Shown: positions 26,817-34,967, counted from the first letter of the stretch. The stretch: 64,000 bases of DNA from Hymenobacter rigui (GCF_003944715.1 NZ_RWIT01000019.1:1-64000), one strand, 5' to 3'. Notes: generated from the sequence alone by a model not told the origin. Numbers and translations are program-made.

Positions 26817-27851
26817 CTACGGCCGCGAAGCGGGTACGGCGGGCAACGGGGCATTGTTGCGCAGATACCGTACCTGCATGTTTTTGGACACCAGCGTGCG
26901 GTTGTCGTCGGTGATGAGCGTACAATCTACCCCTTTCAGGGTGTTGATGAAGGCCAAACCGTCGACGGGCCCTTTTACAAAGACGACCTCGTCTAAACAG
27001 TCGGCCAACTCCACATCGGGGCAGATGATAGTGACGGAGCGCAGGCCGGTGGCGGGCAGGCCGGTGGCGGGGTTGATGATGTGCCCGTACACCTTACCGG
27101 CCGCAGTAAAGTACTGCTCGTAGTTGCCGGCCGTTACCACGGCCACGTCGGTCACTTGCACCCAGGAGGAAATGCTGCCGGGGTGGTCCGGGTCGCCGAT
27201 GGCCACGCGCCACAGCGAGCCGTCGGCCTGCCGGCCCCAGCACAGGATGTCGCCTGAGCCGTTGAGCAGGCCGCCTTTAATACCCAGCTTATCCAGCACC
27301 TGCCGGGCCCGCCGGATGCCGTAGCCCTGCAGCACCCCGGCCAGGTTCATGCGCATGCCCTTTTCCTTGAGCATCACGGTATGTTTGGCGGGGTCGAGCA
27401 GGACGTTGCGGTAGTTGATGCGGGCCACGGCGGCCTTCATTACCTCCGGCGCGGGCAGCGGATGCTCCTGCCGGTCGAACTTGTAAATCTTATCGGCTGA
27501 GGCAAAGGTGATGTCGAAAGCCCCGCCGCTCAGTTCCGAGATGCGCAGGGTACGCTGAATCAGGTCGAACACTTCCTGATCAACCACCACCGGGCGCAGG
27601 CCGGCGGCACGGTTGATCTGGGTAATCTGGGAGGTAGAATCCCAGAACGACATGAGCCGGTCGATGCGGCGGGTTTCGGCAATGGCGGCGTTGAGGGCGT
27701 TCCAGCCCAGCGTGTCGTTATCGGCCACCACCGTGTAGGTGAAGTGGGAGCCCATTAGGTGGGCTTCTTTTGAGAAGTTGCGCGGGTGCCCCGGCCTGGC
27801 CGAGGCAGCAATAGGTAATAACAGAGTAAACAGCAGCAGCAGACGCAGCAT
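26817..27851 (-). CDS. apbE: ApbE-like FAD:protein FMN transferase, divergent
   Basis: 344 residues with a signal peptide (about 1-18). ApbE enzymes move FMN onto Ser/Thr of exported proteins. The fold is clear: MGSHFTYTVVA near 33, MSFWDSTSQITQIN near 66, LAGVLQGYGI near 171, VVTAGNYEQYF near 241 and HIINPATG near 259. Against the usual pattern, the Lys/Glu of [KE]GYAxD is Gln, the Asp after it is Arg, and the HxxDPxTG Asp is Asn, so catalysis may be changed. Signal and neighbours place it in the periplasm. Whether a protein here carries the usual flavin target motif is not seen. Confidence 0.85.
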   Translation of the reverse strand: MLRLLLLFTLLLPIAASARPGHPRNFSKEAHLMGSHFTYTVVADNDTLGWNALNAAIAETRRIDRLMSFWDSTSQITQINRAAGLRPVVVDQEVFDLIQRTLRISELSGGAFDITFASADKIYKFDRQEHPLPAPEVMKAAVARINYRNVLLDPAKHTVMLKEKGMRMNLAGVLQGYGIRRARQVLDKLGIKGGLLNGSGDILCWGRQADGSLWRVAIGDPDHPGSISSWVQVTDVAVVTAGNYEQYFTAAGKVYGHIINPATGLPATGLRSVTIICPDVELADCLDEVVFVKGPVDGLAFINTLKGVDCTLITDDNRTLVSKNMQVRYLRNNAPLPAVPASRP

Positions 27852-27876
27852 GGTATTAAGCTAAGAGCGAAAAAAA

Positions 27877-27905
27877 CCGGTGCCTCCGCAGATGGGAAGC
27901 ACCGG
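27877..27905 (-). terminator. Hairpin terminator after the thioredoxin gene
   Basis: CCGGTGC (27877-27883) pairs with GCACCGG (27899-27905) and is followed on the minus strand by a T run. It lies between the thioredoxin and ApbE genes, so some transcripts may stop here and the ApbE gene could have lower expression. Confidence 0.55.
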
Positions 27906-27923
27906 AAGGCGAAGCAATTTAGC

Positions 27924-28415
27924 TTATTTCTGGGCCAGCAGCGTGTTCAGGTAGGTAGTGTAGGCTGTGGCTCCGCCGGGGCGGTAACCGGTTTTGGCCA
28001 GCACCTTGCCCTCGGGCGAGAGGAGCACCACCAGCGGAAACGAGCCTTCCTTGTTCAGCTTGGCCGCGGCCTGCTCGTTTTGTTTGGTTTGCTCGGCCGG
28101 CAGCTTGTTTTTCTTGCTGCGCGGGAAGTCGAAGCGGGCCAGTACCAGCTTGCTCTGGGCGTAGCTGGTAAACTCGGGCTTGTCGAACACTTCTTGTTTC
28201 AGCATGATGCAGGGTTTGCACCAGTCGGAGCCCGAAAAAACGGCCAGCACGGGGCGGCCGGTAGCTTTGGCTTGCTGCAAAGCCGCGTCGAGAGTAGTGT
28301 TCCAGGTAGCCGGAGCGGCCGTGGTAGCGGTTTGGGCCGGAGCCTGGGCGAAAGAGGTAGTGGCAGTGCCGGTCAGCAACAAAGAAAACGCGGCGGCAAA
28401 GAGGGGAGTGCGCAT
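27924..28415 (-). CDS. Exported thioredoxin-like protein
   Basis: 163 residues. Signal peptide ends in SFAQ. The thioredoxin fold carries the active site SDWCKPC near residue 62-68, which is a WCxxC motif; a cis-Pro is in SFPLVVLL near 124. It is the first gene of the DUF4266/DUF3570 cassette on the minus strand. In this setting it may reduce the Cys-Gly-Cys tail of the DUF4266 lipoprotein. The start at 28415 fits the signal; an ATG 19 codons earlier is less likely. Confidence 0.85.
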   Translation of the reverse strand: MRTPLFAAAFSLLLTGTATTSFAQAPAQTATTAAPATWNTTLDAALQQAKATGRPVLAVFSGSDWCKPCIMLKQEVFDKPEFTSYAQSKLVLARFDFPRSKKNKLPAEQTKQNEQAAAKLNKEGSFPLVVLLSPEGKVLAKTGYRPGGATAYTTYLNTLLAQK

Positions 28416-28782
28416 CAGAGGGGATACCTGAAAGTGGAAAAGAGAATCCTGAACCATGTACGTGGCAACCACCGTGCCGGGGTAAGAAAAACGCGGAACA
28501 GCTTTAAAAAAAGCAGTCCCGCGTTCTTTACTCCAATCACCGCATCAAACGTACGGGCTGATGTATGAAGTACAGGTGAAGAAGCAGGGCTGCCGGAAAG
28601 AAAATTGTTGAGATGGTACTACTTGATGGTGAGGCCTAAAGGGAAGTAGGACGTCATACTGAGCGCCGCTGAAGCATCTCTACTGCTGCATTGTCGTGCA
28701 TTACTAAGCGCTGGGGTTACCATTGCGGTAGAGATGATTCGGCTGCGCTCAGCATGACGTTCTTTTCTGTTAGTTAAGCACC
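28416..28782. other. Gap of about 370 bases, terminator-like hairpin and repeat
   Basis: It contains a hairpin near 28491-28525 (acgcgg...ccgcgt with an inner gcttt/aaagc), read on the minus strand as a possible terminator, and repeat A copy 2 at 28651-28760. No gene is supported. Confidence 0.6.
28651..28760. repeat. Palindromic intergenic repeat, family A copy 2
   Basis: ACGTCATACTGAGCGC (28651-28666) is the imperfect inverse of GCGCTCAGCATGACGT (28745-28760), with inner arms GAAGCATCTCTAC and GTAGAGATGATTC. Related to the copy at 26401-26505. Confidence 0.75.
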
Positions 28783-30117
28783 CTACACCGGCCGCACGGC
28801 CACCCAACCCGTGCGCCCATCGGCTTGGCGCACCAACTGGTAGCCACCGAACTCACCTAGTACCGCCACGGCCGTCTGGGCCGGGAGGGAAGCAATGGCA
28901 GGTGCTTCGGGCAGCGGAAAGGAGCGGAGCTCGGCCACGGCCGCCAGGTTCTCGCGGCGCAGCGGGGCGGCCGCCAGCACGGCTTTGGCGGGCACGAAAC
29001 CGGTGCGGCCGGCTGGCAGCTGCACGCGCAGCCACTCGGCCGAGGCCCCTAGCACCAGCAGTGGCGTGGTGCGGGTAGCCGCGGCGGCCACGGCAGCCGT
29101 GGTGGCCGGCGTGCGACGCAGGTTCAGCTTCGCTTCGCGGGCCCGTACCCACTGACCCAGTCGGGCCGGCAGCACTTTCGGGGCGGGCGTCAGGGCATCG
29201 GCTCGGCGCACGAAGGGGAAGGGGTCCACAGCGCCGTTGCGGTACACGCCGAAGTGCAGGTGGGGCGGGGTGGTTTTGGCGTTGCCGGTGTTGCCCACCA
29301 AGCCCAGCGTATCGCCGGGCCGCACCTGCTGACCGGCTTGTACCAGCTGCTTATCGAGGTGAGCGTAGTAGAGGTGCTGGCCGTGGTCGGTATCGGCCAG
29401 CCATACCACCCGGCCCCCGCGCGGCGTTTCCTGCACCCGCGTGATGTAGCCGTTGGCGGCGGCTACGGCTGGCGTTCCGCGCTGGGCGAAGATATCGATG
29501 CCTTCGTGGCGGCGGGCCCCGCCGTCCCGGTCAACGCCCCAGAACGAGCCTACGGCCACGTCGCTCTTGCCCAGCACCGGAAAGCCCAGGCTCGGCTCGC
29601 GGCGGATGCGCAGGGTGTAGCGGCCGCCGCGCAGCAGCTCGGGCTGCACCCGCAGCAGGTGCTGGCGGTCGGCCTCAGCCACGTAGCGGAAGCTCAGGTC
29701 GGCGGTATCGGCCGAGGCCAGAAGGCGCGGGGTGCGGCGGTCGGGGCTTAGCTCGAAGGCGTCCACGAACACCTTGGGGGCGCGGGTGCCGGGGGCCAGC
29801 GTGAGGCTGATGTGGATGGCCTCGCCCTGCCGCACCTGGTAGCGTAGGCCGGTGGCCACGGCGCGGTCGGCTGGAAAAAAGCCCGATTCCTGGAACGGCA
29901 GCTTCACCACCAGCGAATCGCGCAGGGCCTGGTCGGCAGCCCGCAGCCAGTCGCGGCCCAGGGCGGTTTCGGCCAGACCGGCCTCTTTCAGCTTGTGGGC
30001 GTAGGCTTCGTGCGGGGTGCGGCTTTGGAAGATGCCCTGCAGGGTCTGGCTCTGGCTGCAGGCGGTAAGAAATAGGACAAACAGAACGGCGGGCAAAGCC
30101 CGGAGTCGGTGCAGCAT
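28783..30117 (-). CDS. M23 family metallopeptidase with SH3-like domains (lipoprotein)
   Basis: 444 residues. Signal peptide ends in LTAC (lipobox). A beta-rich region (about 30-190) precedes the peptidase_M23 domain (about 200-330): RHEGIDIF (His and Asp ligands), AHLDK and PPHLHFGVY (His ligands). Two bacterial SH3-like modules follow: 335-400 and 410-444, which usually bind cell wall. It cuts peptide bridges in peptidoglycan. The start is the ATG at 30117, before which an in-frame ATG has no signal. Confidence 0.9.
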   Translation of the reverse strand: MLHRLRALPAVLFVLFLTACSQSQTLQGIFQSRTPHEAYAHKLKEAGLAETALGRDWLRAADQALRDSLVVKLPFQESGFFPADRAVATGLRYQVRQGEAIHISLTLAPGTRAPKVFVDAFELSPDRRTPRLLASADTADLSFRYVAEADRQHLLRVQPELLRGGRYTLRIRREPSLGFPVLGKSDVAVGSFWGVDRDGGARRHEGIDIFAQRGTPAVAAANGYITRVQETPRGGRVVWLADTDHGQHLYYAHLDKQLVQAGQQVRPGDTLGLVGNTGNAKTTPPHLHFGVYRNGAVDPFPFVRRADALTPAPKVLPARLGQWVRAREAKLNLRRTPATTAAVAAAATRTTPLLVLGASAEWLRVQLPAGRTGFVPAKAVLAAAPLRRENLAAVAELRSFPLPEAPAIASLPAQTAVAVLGEFGGYQLVRQADGRTGWVAVRPV

Positions 30118-30187
30118 GAATACAGGGAGAGAGGTCGAACTAGGTAATAGGATAAACCCCAGCCGCGGCGGAGTAGTTCGGCTTCCG

Positions 30188-30395
30188 TCATTGCGAGGAG
30201 GCACGACGAAGCAATCCTTCCTTTTTCAGGGTGATAAGCCTTGTAATCCGAAAAGCCTTTATCCGGTGGTGGAGTCTGAAAACCATGCGGAGCAGCCATT
30301 TGCCTTAACAAATACAGCCGTATGGGTTTTGGGAGTAGGTCAAGGATTGGGCCTCTGATAAGGACGGATTGCTTCGTCCTTCGTCCTCGCAATGA
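30188..30395. repeat. Intergenic inverted repeat, family B
   Basis: Ends are near-inverse: TCATTGCGAGGAGGCACGAC at 30188 and a sequence ending in CTCGCAATGA at 30395, with GAAGCAATCC inside the left arm and GGATTGCTTC inside the right. The middle part (about 30218-30365) is not repeated. Confidence 0.7.
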
Positions 30396-30424
30396 CAGGG
30401 CCGGTACGTTGCCCTTTGACTTTC

Positions 30425-30432
30425 TACCTTTG
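30425..30432 (+). promoter_or_regulatory. -7 element of the HMG-CoA lyase gene
   Basis: TACCTTTG matches the Bacteroidota -7 consensus TAnnTTTG exactly and lies 19 bases before the ATG at 30451. The -33 box is not clear. Confidence 0.4.
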
Positions 30433-30450
30433 ACTGCAAACTTCCCACCC

Positions 30451-31305
30451 ATGCTCTACCTCACCGAATGCCCGCGCGACGCCATGCAGGGCTGGCCCAC
30501 CTTCATTCCCACGGCCGATAAAATCAGCTACCTCAACGCCCTGCTGCGGGTGGGGTTTGATACGCTCGACTTCGGCTCCTTTGTGTCGCCGAAGGCCATT
30601 CCGCAGCTGGCCGATACGGCCGAGGTGCTGGAGGGGCTCGATTTAAGCCAGTCGGGCACGCGGTTGCTGGCCATTGTGGCCAACCTGCGCGGGGCCGAAA
30701 CGGCCGCCCAGCATCCGCAGATCCGGTTTATCGGCTTCCCGCTGTCGGTATCCGAAACCTTCCAGCAGCGCAACACCAACAAGAGCATTGCCCAGGCCCT
30801 CGACGATGTAGCCCGCATGCAGGAGCTGTGCGCCCGCACCGGGCAGGAGCAGGTGGTGTACCTGAGCATGGGCTTCGGCAACCCTTACGGCGACGCCTGG
30901 AGCCCCGCCGTATTGGGCGAGTTCACCCAGAAGCTCGACGCGCTGGGCGTGGGCATCGTGGCCCTGTCGGATACCATCGGGGCCAGCACCCCGGCCACCA
31001 TTGCCCCCGCCTTTCGGGAGCTGACGGCTGCTTACCCGCACATCCGCTTCGGGGCGCACCTGCATACCACACCCACCACCTGGCGCGAGAAGGTGCAGGC
31101 CGCCTACGAGGCCGGCTGCCGCTACTTCGATGGTGCGCTGGGCGGCTACGGTGGCTGCCCCATGGCGGCCGATGAGCTGACCGGCAACATGCCCACCGAA
31201 CGGCTCCTGGACTTCGCCGCCGAAGTTGATGCCGCGCCACAGCTAAACCAAGAGGCCCTGGCTGAGGCATTGGCGTGGAATCAGCGCATATTTGCGGGGC
31301 ATTAG
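30451..31305 (+). CDS. mvaB: Hydroxymethylglutaryl-CoA lyase
   Basis: 284 residues. Splits HMG-CoA to acetoacetate and acetyl-CoA in leucine breakdown. Motifs: TECPRDAMQGW at the start with the Arg, ALSDTIGAS near 171, GAHLHTT near 205 (metal His pair) and the signature with catalytic Cys GGYGGCPMA near 232. A (Fe-S)-binding CCG-domain gene lies downstream, separated by a palindromic repeat. The start ATG at 30451 matches the length usual in bacteria. Confidence 0.9.
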   Translation: MLYLTECPRDAMQGWPTFIPTADKISYLNALLRVGFDTLDFGSFVSPKAIPQLADTAEVLEGLDLSQSGTRLLAIVANLRGAETAAQHPQIRFIGFPLSVSETFQQRNTNKSIAQALDDVARMQELCARTGQEQVVYLSMGFGNPYGDAWSPAVLGEFTQKLDALGVGIVALSDTIGASTPATIAPAFRELTAAYPHIRFGAHLHTTPTTWREKVQAAYEAGCRYFDGALGGYGGCPMAADELTGNMPTERLLDFAAEVDAAPQLNQEALAEALAWNQRIFAGH

Positions 31306-31330
31306 CTGTACTTTACCACCCGAAACCAAC

Positions 31331-31448
31331 TGTCATCCTGAGGCGGTAGCCGAAGGACCTTACCACGTTAGAACGAGTCGTTCAGAAGTAACTCTAACGT
31401 GGTAAGGTCCTTCGTCGCCGCTTGATGCGCGGAATTCTCAGGATGACA
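31331..31448. repeat. Intergenic inverted repeat, family C
   Basis: TGTCATCCTGAG at 31331 is inverse to CTCAGGATGACA at 31448; inner arms GAAGGACCTTACCACGTTAGA (31352) and TCTAACGTGGTAAGGTCCTTC (31393) are perfectly inverted over 21 bp. Confidence 0.8.
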
Positions 31449-31475
31449 AGCTCACCTAATTACCTGCACCACACC

Positions 31476-32213
31476 ATGCCAACCCCTCAAGTCGACCTGT
31501 TCATTCCCTGCTTCGTTGACCAGCTTTTCCCGCATACGGCCCTGAACATGGTGAAGGTGCTGGAGGCGGTGGGCTGCCAAGTGCACTACAACGCCAACCA
31601 GACGTGCTGCGGCCAGCCCGCCTACAACGCCGGCTACAAGGAGCAGAGCTGTGAGGTGGCCCGCAAGTTCCTGGCCGATTTCCCCACCGAGCAGGAACAC
31701 TACATCGTGAGCCCATCGGCTTCCTGCATCGGGATGGTGCGCAACACCTACGCCGATTTGTTTGAGGGCACGCCCGACTCGGGCCGCTACCACGGGGTGC
31801 AGCGCCGGGCATTTGAGCTGACCGAGTTTCTGGTGGACGTGCTGGGGGTGAAGTCGATTCCGCAGGCCCGGCTCAGCGGTAAATACACCTACCACGACTC
31901 CTGCTCGGCCCTGCGGGAGTGTGGCATCCGCGAAGCTCCGCGCCAGCTGCTGGATGCTGTGCCGGGTCTGGAGCGGCTGGAAATGGCCGAAACTGAAACC
32001 TGCTGCGGCTTCGGCGGTACCTTCGCCGTGAAGTTCGAGGCCATATCGGTGGCTATGGCTGAGCAAAAAGTAGAACACGCCCTAGCTACCGGTGCCGACT
32101 ACCTCATCAGCACCGACACCAGTTGCCTCATGCACCTCGACGCCTACATCCGCCGCGAAAAAAAGCCCCTCAAAACCCTGCACGTGGCCGACGTACTGGC
32201 CAGTGGTTGGTAG
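31476..32213 (+). CDS. CCG-domain (Fe-S)-binding protein, LutA/YkgE-like
   Basis: 245 residues. Two Cys-rich CCG domains: FIPCFVDQLFP and NQTCCGQPAYNAG in the first half; HDSCSALRECG and ETCCGFGGTFAVK in the second. These domains carry the Cys residues for a noncubane [4Fe-4S] centre in LutA, heterodisulfide reductase and glycolate oxidase subunits. No LutB or LutC gene is next to it, so its partner is not in this window. It follows the HMG-CoA lyase gene by 170 bases. Confidence 0.85.
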   Translation: MPTPQVDLFIPCFVDQLFPHTALNMVKVLEAVGCQVHYNANQTCCGQPAYNAGYKEQSCEVARKFLADFPTEQEHYIVSPSASCIGMVRNTYADLFEGTPDSGRYHGVQRRAFELTEFLVDVLGVKSIPQARLSGKYTYHDSCSALRECGIREAPRQLLDAVPGLERLEMAETETCCGFGGTFAVKFEAISVAMAEQKVEHALATGADYLISTDTSCLMHLDAYIRREKKPLKTLHVADVLASGW

Positions 32214-32244
32214 AACGCGGATTTTGCGGATTTCACGGATTGCA
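32214..32244. repeat. Short dispersed repeat, family D copy 1
   Basis: An acggatt/gcggattt-rich stretch (acgcggattttgcggattt and cacggatt) just after the CCG-protein stop, related to 56924-56955. Both sit next to gene ends. Confidence 0.5.
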
Positions 32245-32298
32245 GCGCGTGGGCTGCGTGGCAATTGGTGGGCAGATGCAGTTGATGGTGAGTTTCAG

Positions 32299-32751
32299 CT
32301 AGCGGTTCAGGTTTTCGGCGAACTCCAGGATGTTGCCGTGCAAGTCGGTGACAAAGCCGCAACGCTTGCCAATGGCTGGTACCTCAAAGGGCTCCCGCAC
32401 AATTTGCACCCCTCTTTCCCGCAGGGCCGATAACGTGGCGTTCAGGTCCTCTACCTCCAGGCAGAGGTGATGGAAGCCAGCTGTAACCTGCAGGGCCGGC
32501 GGCGGCGTTGAATCCGTGACTGATTCGCACACTACTTCCAGCAAGAAGGTGTCGTCGTTGGCCGGTACCAGAAAGGCCAGCCGCAGGTTCCCAACGGTCC
32601 ATTCCTTGAGTATGCGGAAGCCGAGCTTTTCGGTGTACCAGTTGAGGGTGCCAGTGTAATGGGCCGTGCGCAGGCCTATGTGGGCGGCGCGCATTGTGCC
32701 ATTAATGCCTGCTGGATTTTTTGCCGGTAACGGCAGCTGTGGGTTCTGCAT
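32299..32751 (-). CDS. VOC family (glyoxalase-like) protein
   Basis: 150 residues. One glyoxalase/bleomycin-resistance/dioxygenase fold, with the paired beta-alpha-beta modules AAHIGLRTAHYTGTLNWY and GFHHLCLEVEDLNATLSAL; metal-type residues His and Glu are in the AHIG, HHL and ILEFAE segments. Function among lyase, dioxygenase and resistance proteins is unclear. A shorter start at 32694 (MRAAHIG) is possible and would remove 19 residues before the domain. Confidence 0.8.
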   Translation of the reverse strand: MQNPQLPLPAKNPAGINGTMRAAHIGLRTAHYTGTLNWYTEKLGFRILKEWTVGNLRLAFLVPANDDTFLLEVVCESVTDSTPPPALQVTAGFHHLCLEVEDLNATLSALRERGVQIVREPFEVPAIGKRCGFVTDLHGNILEFAENLNR

Positions 32752-32972
32752 GCGGATTCTTTGTGGTAGGGGTAAGTCGTCGGATGCTACGTGTTGGGCG
32801 GGTAGCATGGCTACTGAGGCCGAGGTAGCTGACGAAGCACAAAGGTCCGGGGCTTTCAGTGGGGCGTACTGGTGAATATTTCAGTTTTTGCAGGGGACAA
32901 GCCAACTTACAACTCTGAAGCAGCTGAAAACTCAGAACCGTTGCGCCATAATAGAGGGCCTGAAAACAAAAA

Positions 32973-32994
32973 GAGGCGACCATCGGCCGCCTCT
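32973..32994 (-). terminator. Hairpin terminator of dapA
   Basis: GAGGCG (32973-32978) pairs with CGCCTC (32989-32994) and is followed on the minus strand by a T-rich run. It lies downstream of the dapA stop at 33019. Confidence 0.6.
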
Positions 32995-33018
32995 CCCTAC
33001 TTGCTGAATTCCATCCGG

Positions 33019-33891
33019 CTATCCAGCGCAGGCAGCAATCCGCTCCAGTAGTCCCTCCGAGCCTTCCACCAGCGGCAGGCGCACGGCATCGGCGCACAGG
33101 CCCTGGGCGGCTAGGGCGGCTTTCACGCCGACGGGGTTGCTTTCCTCGTACATCAGCGGGTTCAGCTCCACGAAGCCGAACAGCAGCTTGGACGCGGCCG
33201 GGAAGTCGCCGGCCAGGGCGGCGCGGGTCATGTCGGAGAAGCGGCGGGGGAAGGCGTTGGCCAGCACCGAGATAATGCCCACGGCCCCGAAGCTGATGAG
33301 CGAGGTCGTCATCATATCGTCGCCGGAAATCAGCAGGAAATCGTCGGGCTTGGCGGCGGCAATGGCAATGCACTGTTCCAAGTTGCCGCTGGCTTCCTTG
33401 ATGCCGATGATGTTGGGGTGCTTAGCCAGCTCCAGGGTAGTAGCGGCCGTGAGGTTGGAGCTGGTGCGCCCGGGCACGTTGTAGAGCAGCACCGGCACCG
33501 GCGAGGCATCTGCCACGCGCTGGTAGTGAGCAATGATGCCGCGCTGGGTGGGCTTATTGTAGTAGGGCGAGGCCGAGAGCAGGGCCGCAATGCCCGTGAG
33601 GTCGGTGCTGCGGATGGTGCGCTCCACGGCGGCCGTGTCGTTGCCGCCGATGCCGTACACCAGGGGCACGCGGCCGGCCACGTGCTCCTTGGCCACGCGC
33701 AGAATCTCGGCCTTTTCCTCGGTGGTGAGGGTCGGCGACTCAGCCGTGGTGCCGTTGATGACGAGGTATTCCACCCCGCCTTCGAGGGTGAAATCAATGA
33801 GCCGCCGCAGGGCCGGGTAGTCCACAGCGCGGTCGGGGGTGGGAGTGAAGGGGGTAACGAGGGCGACGCCGGTACCACGAAGGTTGTCCAT
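33019..33891 (-). CDS. dapA: 4-hydroxy-tetrahydrodipicolinate synthase
   Basis: 290 residues. Condenses pyruvate with aspartate semialdehyde for lysine and peptidoglycan. TIM-barrel residues are in place: Thr48-Thr49 in INGTTAESPTL, Tyr137 in LYNVPGRTS with Arg142, and the Schiff-base Lys165 in IGIKEASG. The length and the ATG at 33891 fit the family. It is monocistronic, with a terminator downstream. Confidence 0.96.
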   Translation of the reverse strand: MDNLRGTGVALVTPFTPTPDRAVDYPALRRLIDFTLEGGVEYLVINGTTAESPTLTTEEKAEILRVAKEHVAGRVPLVYGIGGNDTAAVERTIRSTDLTGIAALLSASPYYNKPTQRGIIAHYQRVADASPVPVLLYNVPGRTSSNLTAATTLELAKHPNIIGIKEASGNLEQCIAIAAAKPDDFLLISGDDMMTTSLISFGAVGIISVLANAFPRRFSDMTRAALAGDFPAASKLLFGFVELNPLMYEESNPVGVKAALAAQGLCADAVRLPLVEGSEGLLERIAACAG

Positions 33892-34017
33892 GCGGAAAAT
33901 TAGCGGTTGATTTGTAGAGGGAAGACCCGCGGCGAAGATACGCACCCTGCGCCCAAGGTCGGCCTCTCATCTTTAAAAGTACGGTTCGGAGCCTCTCGGG
34001 CCGGGTTATCCTTCTCC

Positions 34018-34950
34018 ATGAACTTCCCCAAGTACCCCGTGCTGGCCGCCGCGCTGGCCACCCTGGGCGCCCTCAGCGCCTGCAACGATGCCAAGAACGC
34101 CACGGCCTCCGAAACCGCCGCCGCCGTAGCCAACAAAGCCCAGGACGCCGCCGACTCGGCCAGCACCGCCGCTACGCCCACGGCCGGCAACGCCTCGGCC
34201 GCCAGTACCAGCGCCGGCTCCCCGGCCACCATCCCCGCCAGCCAGCGCGCCGATGCCGCCACCATTACGGCCCGCCCGCAGGTGCCCATCCTGTGCTACC
34301 ACCAGATCCGCGACTGGCGCGCCAAGGACTCGAAAGGGGCCAAGGACTACATCGTGCCCGTGGAGCAGTTCAAGGCCCAGATCAAGATGCTGGCCGACTC
34401 GGGGTACCACACCATCCTGCCCGATCAGCTGTACGCCTACCTGACCACCGGCGCGGCCCTGCCCAGCAAGCCCATCATGCTAACCTTCGACGACACCGAC
34501 CTCGACCAGTTCACGGTAGCCCGGCCCACCCTCGATAAGTACGGCTATAAAGCCGTGTACTTCATCATGACGGTGAGCCTGGGCCGGCCCAACTACATGA
34601 GCAAGGCGCAGGTAAAGCAGCTTTCGGATGAAGGCAACATCATCGGCTCGCATACCTGGGACCACCACAACGTGAAGAAGTACGATGGCAAGGACTGGGT
34701 AACGCAGATTGAGGAACCCACCAAAAAGCTCGAAGAAATTACCGGCAAGAAAATCAACTACTTCGCCTATCCCTTCGGCCTGTGGCGCCCCGAGTCCATC
34801 CCCGAGCTGAAGAAGCGCGGCATGGACGCGGCCTTCATCCTGGCCGAGAAGCGCGACCAGCAGGACCCGCTCTACACCATCCGCCGCATCATTGCCAGCG
34901 GCTACTGGAGCCCCCGCACCCTGCACAACAGCATCGTGCAGAGTTTCTAG
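34018..34950 (+). CDS. Polysaccharide deacetylase lipoprotein
   Basis: 310 residues. Lipoprotein signal with LSAC (Cys about 20), then an Ala/Ser/Thr-rich linker (about 25-85), then a NodB homology domain: PILCYHQIRDW, MLTFDDTDLDQF (catalytic Asp and metal Asp) and GSHTWDHHN (metal His). It removes N-acetyl groups from chitin, peptidoglycan or exopolysaccharide in the envelope. ATG at 34018 opens the signal. The terminator at 34968-35003 follows. Confidence 0.9.
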   Translation: MNFPKYPVLAAALATLGALSACNDAKNATASETAAAVANKAQDAADSASTAATPTAGNASAASTSAGSPATIPASQRADAATITARPQVPILCYHQIRDWRAKDSKGAKDYIVPVEQFKAQIKMLADSGYHTILPDQLYAYLTTGAALPSKPIMLTFDDTDLDQFTVARPTLDKYGYKAVYFIMTVSLGRPNYMSKAQVKQLSDEGNIIGSHTWDHHNVKKYDGKDWVTQIEEPTKKLEEITGKKINYFAYPFGLWRPESIPELKKRGMDAAFILAEKRDQQDPLYTIRRIIASGYWSPRTLHNSIVQSF

Positions 34951-34967
34951 CCAATTTGATTTAGTGT

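Larger units (their letters stand above)
30118..30450. other. Gap of about 330 bases between M23 and HMG-CoA lyase genes
   Basis: It carries the family B inverted repeat (30188-30395) and a promoter candidate for the HMG-CoA lyase gene (30425-30432). No gene is supported. Confidence 0.6.
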
